From Timema cristinae (taxonomy: Eukaryota > Arthropoda > Insecta > Phasmatodea > Timematidae): a stretch of DNA of 64,000 nucleotides. The stretch spans positions 17,186,687 to 17,250,686 of the forward strand of contig JBCFYV010001001.1 in assembly GCA_039000515.1 (NCBI GenBank), in the 5' to 3' direction. Below are positions 35,401-46,834 of this stretch, piece by piece (the first letter of the stretch is position 1; every line of letters begins with the position of its first letter). Below the pieces are notes generated by a model. That model was not told the origin of the DNA. It saw only the letters and a list, made by a program, of their open reading frames with translations, and ran no database searches. Made by a program: the position numbers and the translations under genes.

Positions 35401-35449
35401 TTTTTCCTGGGTAGGCGCAGTTTTCCCGGGCACAATTTTCCCTAATCCA

Positions 35450-35600
35450 TTTATTTTCATTGAATAGTGAAGTGAAAGGTTGAATTTAAAGGAAATATAA
35501 CTGTATTTGCGTGAAGGGAGGATGGGAAACCAATCGAGGAAAAAAATCTCTTGTTACACCAAAATTCGCGTATCCATCAATGCGAGTACCTCGGCACAGT
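35450..35600 (-). repeat. SINE family C fragment
   Basis: Body text matches family C on the minus strand (ggttgaatttaaaggaaata, gcgtgaagggaggatgggaa). The tail and head are degraded. Confidence 0.5.
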
Positions 35601-35814
35601 TGGTTATGTGTCTTCCCACTGGGTTAAGAATATCAGGTTCAATTCTCAGAAAGGCATACATATTATTTTTTCGAGGTACTTAATGTGCATTTTCAGAAGA
35701 GACAGATTATATCAGCACAATGAACTAACCTAAATCTAGGACAAACGCAGCATCCAGACCCCCGAACATTAATTAATCACTGTGAAAGGGGAAACCCAAA
35801 TCTTAGCAATGATA

Positions 35815-35895
35815 AATTTTTCCGGCCATGCCGGGAAACAAAACCAGGACCTTTAACTTAGCAGGTAGACATAATACCGACTGCGCTAAGGTATC
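35815..35895 (-). repeat. tRNA-like fragment, family E-like
   Basis: On the minus strand it reads gcgcagtcggtattatgtct and ggtcctggttttgtttccc, which resembles a decayed tRNA head. Confidence 0.45.
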
Positions 35896-36383
35896 TGACA
35901 AAATAAAGTGAATTTGGGGTTTTCCTTTCTAAAGTGGAAAATTGACCGGTGGACTGGATCTTGTGTAGGTTTTATAATTCATTTAGTTTATCATGTGCTT
36001 ATATAATCAGTTGGTTCAGCAGCGGATGTTTAATACTTCTAAAAATGATATAAGAAAACAAAACAAAGAACGTAATTACCGTATCTCAAAGATTTTTTGG
36101 CAGGTAGATATAGAATTAAGTTTTTTCAACCACACCAACAGCCGTGGACGGCTGAACGTCACACTTGGATGGAAAAACACTTATCAAGGCAATTACCACT
36201 TTCAAAACGACAAATTTAACTCCTTCAGGAATGAAAGGAAATATTAAACCGCCATAGCGACGGCTGCGGACCCAACCAAGGAATGACGACCAATTAAAAC
36301 AAAGCTTTGAATAATATTTTAGATAACACTAAAACTAATTTTAGAGTAGCCAGCTTTGACATTGGTTTATTACATTTAGGAGG
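35896..36383. other. Non-coding stretch
   Basis: It holds an 84-codon ORF (35,993-36,247) that is Asn/Arg/Lys-rich. I see no domain and no supporting signals. Confidence 0.35.
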
Positions 36384-36692
36384 GTGACCTGGTGGTCTAG
36401 GGGTAATGGGTCGGACCTCTGTGCTGGGGTCCGGGGTTCATTTCTCCGTCCCGGCACAGATTTATCTTATTGCCAAACCCTTCCTTCACCTCTGACAAGA
36501 CGTGTATTAATCACAACTTGTGAATGTGTGGAATGTCAAGCCTCCAACGTGGTTCGGATCCCACGTTAAACTGTAGGTCCTCCATTTCATCTCTTAATCA
36601 CCCTCCCATTACACATTAGCGTAAGTGCGTATTACCCGAACGGGTAGTAAGACGCAGTGCTAATAATAATAAATAATAATAATAATAATAAA
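36384..36692 (+). repeat. SINE family A, long form
   Basis: It is complete, with the gtgtattaatcacaactt segment and a long TAA-rich tail. Confidence 0.9.
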
Positions 36693-36744
36693 TTTAGGAA
36701 CTCCTAGCTATCGATATTAAAATCCTGTGTCAAAATTAGAGCCA

Positions 36745-37275
36745 CAGTAAACCCTGCTTAACATGTGAGTGCATAAGAGTACAGTTCAATTTTAATAACC
36801 GTTTAGAAAACACAAACTTTTTGAGATCAACATTAATAACATTTTAATATAAATTAGGATTTGGATAATTCGACATGGGTTATTCCGAAAAATTGGATAG
36901 TTCGAAACGACCTTGATTCACCACGAAAATCATATTTATAAATATAATAAAAAATAAGATATAATTCTAATTTTAGAAGGAAAGGTTTGAATAATTTGAA
37001 GCCCAGACATTACTAATTTTTTAGAGTTTCTTATCATTTCAAACCTAGCTTAACGACGGCGGAACGCTGGCAGAAGGGGAGATTATTGACAAAGTAAAGA
37101 ACAAAAATATCCCAGAATCTTCTGATGGAGAAGACAACACAGCATCCAAGGAGAAGAACCAATACCATCCGTTTCTGAAGAACTTACAACGATGGAAAAC
37201 CTGAGAAGATTCCCTGAATCCCAACCAGAAGTAAAATACGACATTTTTAACGCAATCAGTGAACTTTAAGAGCTT
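36745..37275 (+). pseudogene. Pogo/Tigger-like transposase remnant
   Basis: Downstream of a cagtaaaccctgcttaac text that resembles a pogo-type end, 37,060-37,270 encodes the C-terminal part of a pogo-like transposase. An LAEGEIIDKVKN segment leads to an acidic ESSDGED stretch. After a one-base frameshift near 37,160 it continues as EEPIPSVSEELTTMENLRRF and a stop. The acidic tail before a SxSEAL/LRxF-type helix is typical of Tigger/Jerky proteins. The DDE catalytic core is absent. The minus-strand 78-codon ORF is a shadow. Confidence 0.5.
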
Positions 37276-37342
37276 GTTCATTGCGTCAAGATAAGGAAAT
37301 TAAAACAAACCAAGATAACTAATTTTTGTTGTATAGCTCAAA

Positions 37343-37370
37343 ATGGGTAGTAAGACGCGGTTCTAAAATA
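37343..37370 (+). repeat. Solo SINE 3' module
   Basis: atgggtagtaagacgcggtt plus an A-rich run matches the shared tail with no SINE body upstream. Confidence 0.5.
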
Positions 37371-38057
37371 AAAAACTATTTTTTTTAAACTTAATGGCAA
37401 AAACTGATTCAAGTCTGCAAATGGTTTTATTTTTTTTTTCAAAATTTTTATATTGTGTTTAAATTTCTCTTGTTTTATCAGGTGTGTATAGATTGTGTAC
37501 GTGGGTTTTATGTAGCATATTTTGAAATTAATGATTTATTGTGTATCAGCCGTCTAGATATTCGTGAAAATGGTTTATTAATATTTTGGATACTGTATTA
37601 TTATAATTACTTTATAGGGACTGGTAATAGCTATAAAAAGAGACAGTTGCAGATCACATGATTTGACTCATGAATATATGAAAGTAGATCTAACATCTAT
37701 TTTATCTGTCAGAAAAAGCCTTTCATATGAAAACCGCACTTAGCTCTTATTGAACTGTAAAAAAAAAAGGCCCTCCGACAATAAGGTAGAAGAAGAGCAA
37801 GAAAAATATATGACTGTTACAAAAGTTATTAAAAATATTTTTTCATGCATCCATTCGTCAAGTCATGTGATGTGTAGCTGTCACTTTTGATACATTCTAT
37901 TAATACCAAAAAAGTAACTCTAATATATTGGTAAAATTATATCAATTTAGGGTGCAGAAAATGTTTCTATTTTCTAAAAGGACCTTCCTAAAAAAATTGA
38001 ACTTTGTAAGTTTGGTAATAAAGGAAACGCTTGGACAATTAATATCAAAGGAAATCT
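37371..38057. other. AT-rich non-coding stretch
   Basis: Nothing recognised. Confidence 0.4.
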
Positions 38058-38306
38058 GCTTCATTGGCCGCATTGTCTAAGGCATCACTCTCACAATATA
38101 CTAGATTGCCGATGACAGAGAGCTCGGGGTTCAAATCCTGATCGGGTGTAGTGAGGTTTTTTTTTTACTAAATGTTTTTTCACTCTCCCCACACGTAAAT
38201 ATGTGTATATGTCCTCTAAACGTAACCTTTCTCATCCCTAGCTCATTAGCGTAATTAGTAGATACGCGTATGACTTGAACTTATAGAAAGACGCGGTACT
38301 AAAAAT
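38058..38306 (+). repeat. SINE family C
   Basis: The head has ggccgcattgtctaaggcat and B-box-like ggggttcaaatcctgatcgg. Body and degraded 3' module follow. Confidence 0.8.
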
Positions 38307-38307
38307 A

Positions 38308-38675
38308 TGTGGGGGCCTGTGTGTGATATATTCGCTTTGCTCGTTGGGGACTACGCCCCCAAACCCCCAGTGGGTTTTCTTTCCCAGTGGATGTAATCTA
38401 ATGTAATTCCACATTAGTTTTTTGATAGATCTTACCGTTTCGCCACAAGAGACCTCCAAAGAAAGGTCCGCACCAACTTTAAAGTTGCTCCGCTATTTTC
38501 AATTTTTTTCGGAGATTAAAAATTAATTTTTTTTAACTTTTTATAATGTTCCCGTCGGTTACATGCTAGAAGCTATAAGTTTGCCAAATTTCAAGTTTCT
38601 AGCTCATCTGGAAGTGGGTAAACATTAATGTCAATGAGTGAGTCAGCCATGTGGCTTTACAGTAGTATAAAAAAT
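38308..38675 (-). repeat. Dispersed repeat H, copy 2 (possible Helitron-like)
   Basis: Read on the minus strand it starts tactgtaaagccacatggct and runs through the same 110 bp as the copy at 13,443. It ends in a G/C-rich hairpin-like segment (ccactgggggtttgggggcg, then tagtccccaacgagc). Confidence 0.6.
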
Positions 38676-38757
38676 ATGTATATATAATCATAATTACAGA
38701 ACCAGCGAGGCTTGGAAGATGGACATGATATTTAGGACGGAAAAAGCCGTAGTAAGT

Positions 38758-39052
38758 ATTATCATCATCATCATCATCATCATGAACTGTTTCCAGCCTG
38801 TGGCCGGGTCTGTTTAGTAAAATACCTCCATCTCCCTCTGTCCTTCACCATTCTTCCTCCTGTACTTTCTTTCACTCCCCTCCTCAAACTCACACACTTA
38901 CTGCTATCTGTTCCTCCCATCTCTCCCTTGCTGTCTCTTCTTTACATACTTCATATCCATTAATCTTCTTGGAATCCTCTCCCCTTCCATTCTCATTACG
39001 TGTCCATACCATCTCATCCTAGCTTCCTCTACTATATCATGTACTCCAACTC
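38758..39052 (-). pseudogene. LINE 3' end, part 1 (C-terminal ORF2 fragment)
   Basis: On the minus strand the frame reads EEARMRWYGHVMRMEGERIP, then RRLMDMK. This matches the conserved C-terminal motif (RLRWxGHVxRMxxxRxPRR) of many arthropod LINE ORF2 proteins. The 3' end is a (ATG)n microsatellite at 38,759-38,783, as in RTE-like elements. The 5' continuation is at 39,720-39,765, beyond the inserted Harbinger element. Confidence 0.7.
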
Positions 39053-39722
39053 TAAAGCGGGGATTTCACGACGCGTCCCCGACCGCCCGTTCCCGTTCCT
39101 GGTCCCGATCTCCCTGTCACTGTTCTCCTCTCTCCTCGGCAGAGCGTTGTATTTTCACGACCCGATCTTTTGCGTCCGATCTACTGCTCAGTTCGTTGCT
39201 CTTAAAGTTTCAAAATGGCTCCGTATATATCAAAGCAGATAGTTGTTGGTGTTGCATTAACTGCATTGGCCGTGTGCGAGAAAGAAAGGAAGAAAAAGAT
39301 GTGGATGAAGCAGGTATACCGCCAAAGACCTGTATTGAATCATGCAAGACTTATGGAAGTATTGGATGCTGAAGATCTCCAGAATTTCTTGCGTATGACA
39401 GATTCCATAAGATAAAATCTAAAAAAAACAAAAAAAAAACGCGAGGTGCGAACAAGTGTTTAACCTAAATCTAGATCTACACTACGGACAGAGCGATCTG
39501 CCTGGTGGAGCATTTCACGTCCCGTTCACCAGGAGAAGCGGTGGGGGCCTGGTCTACTCCCACCCTTCCTCCCTAAATCGGTTGGAAATCTCTCCTGACC
39601 TCCCTGCCTGGTCGCCTCCCCAAAACGTGACCAGGAGCACACATTTCACCATCGGATTTCAGGGCCGACGGCGATCGGGCCCGATTTAGAGTCCCTAAAT
39701 CGGGTCATGAAATCCCGCTTAA
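39053..39722 (+). mobile_element. PIF/Harbinger element, 664 bp, TAA target duplication
   Basis: TAA lies at 39,053-39,055 and 39,720-39,722. The ends are agcggggatttcacgac and, reverse complemented, agcgggatttcatgacc. It is GC-rich compared with its surroundings, interrupts a LINE and carries the transposase fragment listed separately. Confidence 0.8.
39215..39415 (+). pseudogene. HARBI1-like transposase, N-terminal fragment
   Basis: A 66-codon ORF. KKKMWMKQVYRQRPV, then LMEVLDAEDLQNFLRM, follows the N-terminal signature of PIF/Harbinger nucleases (basic-Trp segment, then ED-x2-F-x-N/FLRM). The family is usually over 300 residues with a DDE domain, which is absent here. The frame stops at SIR just before an A-rich run. 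It is an internally deleted, non-autonomous copy. Confidence 0.7.
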
Positions 39723-39765
39723 ACCTTACATCTTTATTCCTAAAACTATCTCTTCTGGTGACAGC
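39720..39765 (-). pseudogene. LINE 3' end, part 2
   Basis: On the minus strand it reads VTRRDSFRNKDVRFRVGV and is continuous in frame with part 1 once the Harbinger element is skipped. This is the TRRD-x-IRN-x-x-IR motif of LINE ORF2 C-termini. Confidence 0.6.
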
Positions 39766-39794
39766 TAGCATGTAGCACGTTTAATATTCGTAAA

Positions 39795-39905
39795 TGGTAA
39801 AATAACACCTGAACACGGGAATAGAGCCCGTGACCTTTGGGTTGGTACACCAATGTTCTGACCACTGGCCAGGAGTCGTGCCGTATTCAGGGTCATTCTT
39901 CGTGG
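39795..39905 (-). repeat. tRNA-like repeat D
   Basis: The minus strand carries gaatgaccctgaatacggca, ctcctggccagtggtcagaa and ggctctattcccgtgttcag, matching the family D tRNA-like unit and its left flank. Confidence 0.65.
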
Positions 39906-40215
39906 ATGGACACTGCTCAGGCTATTCCAGTGTTTCTACACAGCCCTGGCCCGAACCAGCGAGAAGGAGCTTTCTACAGCACCACAACGCGAGTTATCCA
40001 AACCACATACCACAGCCGACTATTAATAGGATATCCTCCACCCGTGCCATCGGAGTTGGACGATGGAGTGACGCGCACACAAGCTTTACATTCCCTCACA
40101 ACAGCGCAGACAGGATGTCACCAGCGTCACAAGACTTTCTCGAGGGCGACATCGTTAGTTTTATGTGTGCTCTGATAGAACACGGCTAATAACGTCCGAC
40201 ACCAGTGCAAAATAT
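39906..40215. other. Moderately GC-rich stretch of unknown nature
   Basis: Two overlapping plus-strand frames (up to 119 codons) are open here. They begin inside the tRNA-like repeat and show no domain. It may be the rest of repeat D. Confidence 0.3.
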
Positions 40216-40308
40216 AAACAAACACACACAAACACACACACACAAACACACACACAAACACAAACACACAAACACACACACACACAAACACACAAACACA
40301 CACACAGA
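40216..40308 (+). repeat. (CA)n compound microsatellite
   Basis: caca runs are interrupted by caaaca steps. All ORFs across it are low complexity. Confidence 0.95.
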
Positions 40309-41225
40309 GCTTACATTCTCCAGAAAGGATTTCAGACCATAATACCTCAAAGCGGAAGGTACGGTATGTTTTTTTTGTACAAACAATATGTCTACCAGTG
40401 GCGCACACAAAGATAGGTAAAAAGGGCATTCCCCTGCCGCATACACCCAAACCCAGATCGCAAATAATTACTATATAATCTTAAATAATGTGAAAAATAA
40501 TTAAATTTAGAGTATAGAAGGTATGTTGCATGCATCGATATAATTCAAAGACCAAGCTTACGACTTGATTTTCAAAAGGTATATCGTTATAAACATTAAA
40601 AAAAAAGTTCCCTTAAAATGATAAAATCGTAGAAAAGGTTCAGAAATAATTACATTGATGGATTATATTATGCCCGTCTCTTACCCTTCCCTTCCACCCC
40701 ACCCCCCAAGTAAGTTTCTGGGTGCACCAGTAAAGCTCAAGATCCGTAAATATAAAATTTCCCTAATGAAATAGAAAAATGTTATTAAAGTTGATCGTAA
40801 ACCATACGTTTGTGTTTTCTAAAAAGGATTAAAAACATTTTATTCGCAAGAAAATCAAGGTATAGGTAAAAATGTGAATAAAAAAATGTTGCCTAATTTT
40901 TACAGGAAAATTTTCCGTTTTAGAAATTCTTTCATTACTATTACTATTATTGTTATTAGTGGTAACGGTAAATTTTAATAAAAGTAATTTTAAAGCTGTC
41001 CTGAGTATTTGCTAACAAAATTCATCTAACTACCCTATGCAATTTAACCCCTCCACAACGAGCCGCCACCACAGCCAATTTTTCGATTCTAAATTTCCAT
41101 CTGTATGTATAATTAGCTGATTGCTATCGTACGGGTAAAAACTGAGCAAAAAAAAAAAAAAACAAAAAAAAAGTGTTGCACTATGACTATCTTATATGTT
41201 ACGCCATAGTGGAATAATGAAAACT
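40309..41225. other. Non-coding stretch
   Basis: Nothing recognised apart from A-rich runs near 41,150. Confidence 0.4.
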
Positions 41226-41493
41226 GTGACCTGGTGGTCTAGGGGTAAGGTGTCAGACTTCTGTGCGGGCGGCCGGGGTTCAATCCTCGGTCCCGGCACA
41301 GATTTATCTGATTACCAAACCCTTCCTTCACCTCTGACAAGACATCTTGTGAATGTGGGGAATGCCAGGCCTCCACCGTGGTTCGGATTCCACGTTAAAC
41401 TGTAGGTCCTTCATTTCATCTCACAATCACCCTACCATTACACATTAGCGTAAGTGCGTATAACCCGAACGGGTATTAAGACGCGGTGTTAAG
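41226..41493 (+). repeat. SINE family A
   Basis: It is complete from the head to the shared 3' module but has almost no TAA tail. It lacks the gtgtattaatcacaactt segment. Confidence 0.9.
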
Positions 41494-41966
41494 AAGTAGT
41501 AAGTAGACAGGACGAACCTTCAGTAAGACGCGGAGAGGAAAGAAAAAAAAGTTTCAAATGATGTTTTTTTAAATAAATAAATAAAAGAAACTCACCTCAA
41601 GCTTTTAATTGTGTCCTATTGACAATGTAAGAACAGCACGACATAATCATAAGCACCAACTAAACCAACAGGTTCCTATTTAAAAAAAAAAGTTCTCGAC
41701 TTGAGTTCTTCGAACCCATTTCCCGCCCCCCTCAGTTCGAGCCCACCCACTCTCTCTACCACACAGTGAAAACTGTAACTTGTGATCATCTGAAATCCCT
41801 GTCACTGTGATTGAAGATGAACTGTGGACTTAGTCATGTGAGACGTGCGAACATTGTCGTCATAAGTTGAACCTGAGCGATGTTATCAGGCGCGATTATA
41901 GCCTCTTGGCTCGTCCGCAATAACACACCCGCACACACATCATCATCATCATGTGTGGGCATGTAC

Positions 41967-42062
41967 TACTACAGCTGTTTAGTGCCGCAGGGCAAGGACA
42001 TGAGGAGAAAGAGAGAGGCTGAGGAAGATTGGGAGGAACAGGAAACAATTGGGGATGAGTAA
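41967..42062 (+). CDS. Weak candidate terminal exon
   Basis: After an acceptor-like tactactacag, an open frame encodes a charged C-terminus (QGKDMRRKREAEEDWEEQET, then IGDE and a stop). Codon composition differs from the flanks. No upstream exon, homology or polyadenylation signal was identified, so this may be chance. Confidence 0.25.
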   Translation, partial: YYSCLVPQGKDMRRKREAEEDWEEQETIGDE

Positions 42063-42217
42063 AAATACGTTTAAATATATCATTATTTACATATGTGAAA
42101 AGATAATTAAATATTTAAATGGGTAAATAACTTGATATTAGAAATATTGTCAAGTTTATATTATATGGTTACAAAGAGCTGGGGAAATAGGTTGATAAAT
42201 ATTTGAATACACTTATA

Positions 42218-42240
42218 CATATATATATATATATATATAG
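42218..42240 (+). repeat. (TA)n microsatellite
   Basis: A pure TA run. Confidence 0.9.
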
Positions 42241-42287
42241 GGAGAATCCCACAAAAAAGGCCGACTAAATGACAATCTCATATTATG

Positions 42288-42425
42288 GTAGGTTTTCCTT
42301 TAAATAGTTTCTCCATCTTCCTCCACGCACATGAGGGTACATTTCCTCCAAATATTTCTTTCCGTATTCCTAAGCAATTAGTGTAAATGAATGTGTGTAT
42401 ATTGGATGGTTAATAAGAACGCAGA
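42288..42425 (+). repeat. SINE family C, body fragment
   Basis: ctccatcttcctccacgcac, then atgagggtacatttcctcc, matches the family C body. The head is missing. Confidence 0.6.
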
Positions 42426-43526
42426 AAAGAGTATATACAAAGTACATTTAGAATAACTTAAAATTGGTATAGAATAATATTTATTACACAACCATCAAAA
42501 CTGATGTCATCTATCAAAAGTGTCAGCTGCATAACACGTCGATTGGCGTATGAATATATGAAAGTATAATTAATAACGCATTGAACTGTTGGCCAAGCTG
42601 ACCCTACTTTAGGTTACATTTTTTTTTAACGCGATTGTTTTAAGTTTCCTTGTGATATCATGTTTTAGAAAGAAGAAAATCAATGCAACATTATAAAGTT
42701 GTGACTTTAGTCTTGTCATGTGTATTGAAAAAAAAAAAAGTCGTGTATAGTGAGTGCAAACTACTGTGTATCGCATGTAATATTAGACATGTAATGTTTA
42801 AAGAAACAACCAGAAACTTTTCCCATTAAGTTCCAATTATATTTCTATGACGTAGTTTTTACAAAAGTATAAGCAGTGCCAGATGTTTGCAATATATTTT
42901 CAAACTCCACTAAAAGTATGTTTTGCTAAAATGTATGCCATGTTTCAAGCATTATTCTCGAAATCCTGTAAAATATACTCATTTATCATTTAAGAAACCT
43001 AGGTCAAGTGAATAAAAGATTGATTAAACTTTAAATAATATATTGTTTTATTTTTGATATAGCAACTTACTATGAACACTTCGTTTACTATGAAAGGTAA
43101 GAATCTTACTTTGACGGATTACACTGTGTCCCAATCTTACAAACTATGTCATAGTGCAATAATGCAAGATAAGTAGCTTGATACCTTAAAGGTTAGAAGA
43201 CTTGTTACATTCCGTTTACCCTCAAAGATATAAAAGTTGAGGCTACCTTGACGGGTTAGAGGCTGTATAGAGAGTATAGTTCACCATGGTGCATCTTATT
43301 GGGCCAAGATAAAGCTGCTACCTTTCAGGAAAACAGAGTGTACTATTACATTGCAACAGGCACAGATAGCATTAAGATACAAAGCACAGTACAAGAAAGA
43401 CGAATTTTAAGGAAATCCCCAGAATTACAACCCTCAGAGCAACTAGCCGGTCAGAGCTGAGGACATCAGTCGAGGCTTGTGGTGCTGGGCTAACCCCCCT
43501 GGTGAAATAGATACAGTCTTTCTTTT
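42426..43526. other. Non-coding stretch
   Basis: Nothing recognised. Confidence 0.4.
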
Positions 43527-44146
43527 TAGCACCGCGTCTTACTACCTGTTCAGACTATCAGAGATTCTCAAAGTGGGGCCACCGGACCCCCAGGGGTCCC
43601 CGAGGCTCGTCCAGGGAAGTCACACAAGCAGTTCCATTCCTCACATAAATGATCAGTGATCGTAATATACAAATATAACATATTATATTTTAATTTTTAC
43701 TGAATTTCTTTTTAGATTTATTAAAACAAAATGTCTAAAAAAGTACAAATATAATACCTACATTTATTTTATTTTTATTTACATTGTAATTATATTTAAA
43801 CTAAAAATATATTATGACTAATTTATCCCTATAAAATATTGTCGATTTATTAATAATTTTTTTTAAATATTATTCATCCTACATCAAGGGGTCCACGATT
43901 CAATTGTTTCTTTAGAGGGTCCACGTGACTCAGATGTTTGAGAACCACAGGGATTATACATATGTACTAATAACGGTAATAAGTTAGGGATGAGGAGGGT
44001 TGAATTTATAGAAAGTGTACCGTTGAGTAGAGTGAGATTGTAAAATCACCACCACTCGACCGGGATTTGAACACCGACCTCCCCATCATCGCCAGTCAAG
44101 TCTAGCACGATAGTAACGCCATTAACCATGCGGCCATCAAAGCAGG
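43527..44146 (-). repeat. SINE family C, split by a hAT-like MITE
   Basis: The tail module (agcaccgcgtcttactacct) lies left of the inserted element. The body and the tRNA-like head (catggttaatggcgttacta when read on the minus strand) resume at 43,951. Confidence 0.8.
43559..43950. mobile_element. hAT-like MITE
   Basis: The ends are cagagattctcaaagtgggg and, reverse complemented, ctgtggttctcaaa, the classic hAT CAGnGGTTCTCAAA form. Flanks cagactat and gggattat/ggattata resemble a decayed 8-bp duplication of the SINE text gggttata. It has no coding capacity. Confidence 0.8.
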
Positions 44147-45850
44147 TGCTATCGAATGTATTTGGTAAATGCATTATTTTTCAAAAAATAACTTTGAAAC
44201 AAACCTTTCCATTTTTCCATTAAAGCAGATTAGATACGACCTTAAATTTTTTTTAAGTGCGCACTTAATGGCCCAAGTTGCCTTAAGTTATGGTTATCTA
44301 TCCGACACTGACCACTAAAAGCTAATTTTAAAAACGAGTACGGTGCGATAGACGGAGCGAGAGAGTATCAGACGAAGTGAGAGTGTACAAGGTCATATAT
44401 TCTGACGACGTCACAACAGTACTTGGCCTACCACCGCCACCCACGACCTTCTTCTATAACTTAGCCTATAATTTGTCACTCAAACAAAGTGCTTGAGTCA
44501 CATTGACATCACACAAAGGCAGAAAAATAACGTCTTGTTCACATGAACTGATTGAGGGCCCGTAGAATGATCGAAGATTTAAAAAAAAAAAAGTTATGTA
44601 GATTGTATCAGTATAAATATATAGGACTACCAGAAACAAAACAAAAGGCTAACAACCTTTTAAATCCGTATCTAAGAATTTAAAAAAAAATCTCTTATAC
44701 AAAGTAAACAAGTTTGTATTTTAAGAATAACATATCAATAAATAAAATCCTTTAATAGGAAAAGTTTCTTAGCAGTAAAATAAAACGCTCGAAAGATAAA
44801 AATAAATAAAATACTGAGCAGTGGTTTTTAAGATATTTCCCCGGCACCCTGCGATATTACGATGTTCCCCTAGGTGCCCCCCTTCTAGGCAAAGCTAGTG
44901 TATTTTCCTAAAATCACTTGCTTTATTCCGTTTTATAGGACTGTGGGATTAGAAACACTACAACCTTGACCTTCTACATATAGAGTAAGCAAGCTGAGGA
45001 GGAGTTAAGTATGACTTTTTTGGATATTAATACCAGAGGAAGCATGACCGGAGGCGAGAGTGGGGTTGCATTACATCCCTGGAAATAATTGCCCCCCCAC
45101 CTTTTCTCAGATATATTTCTAATCTTATGATATTATCGAATATAAAGATGGGCTTAAATAGGTACATTTAATTTTCAAAAATGTGCCGGAGAGGACCACT
45201 TCAAATCAAATAACTTCTAGAGACATATAATTATTGGAAAAATTAAGGTGAGGAATATTCTAGTAATCTTCGAGTAGCACTCAAATGTGAAATAAATAGC
45301 TTCGAAAGACATTAAAGACATCAAAAATTTGCTGAAGAGAGACTCCTATAAATATCTTCTAGAAGCAACCATTAAACGGATGACTAATCCAAATATCTTA
45401 TACAAATATTCTAATTTTAAAAAATTGGGGAGGAGGACCACTCCAAATAGCTCAAAGGGACATCCAATTTTCAAACATTTATTGGGGACACGGGGGGGGG
45501 GGGGGCTGGGACCTGGAAGGTAGGTCCATAAATGGTTTTTTCATTTATAATGAAGGAGTCAACCATAAAATATAATAACTTTTATTAGGTTAAACAAGTC
45601 AAAATAAAAATTAAACAAGGTTAGTTGTAGCTATGTTAAGATAATATAGAATTAGTTAATTTAATAATCAACATTGGTAAAAAAAAATCTAGGGGCATTT
45701 TGGTTTGCGTCTCTTTTTTTTATAAATTATATATATATATATTACTTTATAAATGCCAATTCCTAAAATTGTATGTAAATAATTCTTGTGATGAGTTTTT
45801 TTCTTAAATATTTTTAAGCCCAAATCGTTTACCAAGCGGGCCAAGACGTG
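44147..45850. other. Non-coding stretch with hAT-like end
   Basis: At 44,819 cagtggtttttaagatattt, then ccccggcaccctgcg, resembles a hAT end, but no partner end was found. A G14-type run lies at about 45,491-45,505. No gene was seen. Confidence 0.35.
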
Positions 45851-45854
45851 AACC

Positions 45855-46195
45855 TAGTCTGATTTGATTTTGCGGTGACGTAGAGGTCTAAGTTTTAATC
45901 TTGATCGGGTGTACCGAGGCGGTTTTCCATTCTCTGCAATTCGGGTACCTTTTCACTCTAATTTTTTTTAACACCGTGTCTTACTATTTGTTCAGGCTAT
46001 AGGCATAAGTACCAATTACTTTAATGAGTTAAGGATGAGGAAGGTTGAATTTTAGAGGAAGTGTAGCCGCATTTGCTCGAAGGGAAAGTGTAAAATCCTT
46101 TAGGAAAACCACCCCAGAGCACCCTACCACGATATAAAACCCTATCACTGTGTAATCAGCAGTCTAGTTTATTCCTAGAGTGCCTCTAAATATTA
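45855..46195. repeat. SINE family C, two decayed copies tail to tail
   Basis: A partial plus-strand copy (45,855-45,965) abuts a minus-strand copy (45,969-46,195) whose tail module reads aacaccgtgtcttactattt. Confidence 0.6.
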
Positions 46196-46289
46196 TCTTG
46201 CTCATCTCTACAATGACAGCTATTAATATGCGGAAGGGTAAATAAAACGTAACGCACACGAACACATTGGCTATATAATATTTTGCACT

Positions 46290-46500
46290 GCGTTTAGTTA
46301 GTACCCGTTCATGCTATCCGCATGGGATAAGGGTAAGGTCAAATTTATAGAAATGCTTTCGCATTTTCACATAGGAAGAAAGACAGACCCTTTAGGGAAA
46401 TAAAATCATATTCACTTAGCTGGGATTCAAGCACAACCTTTCATCATCATTGACAAATCATAATAGACTAGAATGACACCTTTGTCTGCATACTCACGTG
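46290..46500 (-). repeat. SINE family C, decayed
   Basis: The tail module is degraded (gcgtttagttagtacccgtt). Body and a trace of the head are recognisable. Confidence 0.5.
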
Positions 46501-46587
46501 TAAAGTTATTTTCACATTTAATTATTTATATTTTGTTTCACACTTCATACGGACACAATGATTGGTAAAGTTTTACATATTTGGTAG

Positions 46588-46834
46588 GTGACCTGGTGGT
46601 CTAGGGGTAAGGTGTCGGGGTCCGGGGTTCAATCCTCGGTTCCGGTACAGATTTATCTGATTACCAAACCCTTCCTTCAACTCTGACAAGACGTGTATTA
46701 ATCACAACTTGTGAATGTGTGGAATGCCAGGCCTCCACCGTGGTTCGGATTCCATGTTAAACTATAGGTCCTCCATTTCATATCACAATCACCCTACCAT
46801 TACACAGTGGCGTGTGTGTAACCTGAACGGGTAT
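46588..46834 (+). repeat. SINE family A with internal head deletion
   Basis: The head reads gtgacctggtggtctagggg, then taaggtgtcggggtccggg, and so lacks the middle of the tRNA-like part. The rest is complete. Confidence 0.85.

Noticed and set aside
39830..40189. 119-codon ORF as a host gene
   Set aside because: It starts inside a tRNA-like repeat, overlaps a second equally long frame and has no domain.
40127..40450. ORFs of 83-107 codons around the CA repeat
   Set aside because: They are low-complexity translations of (CA)n and (TG)n.
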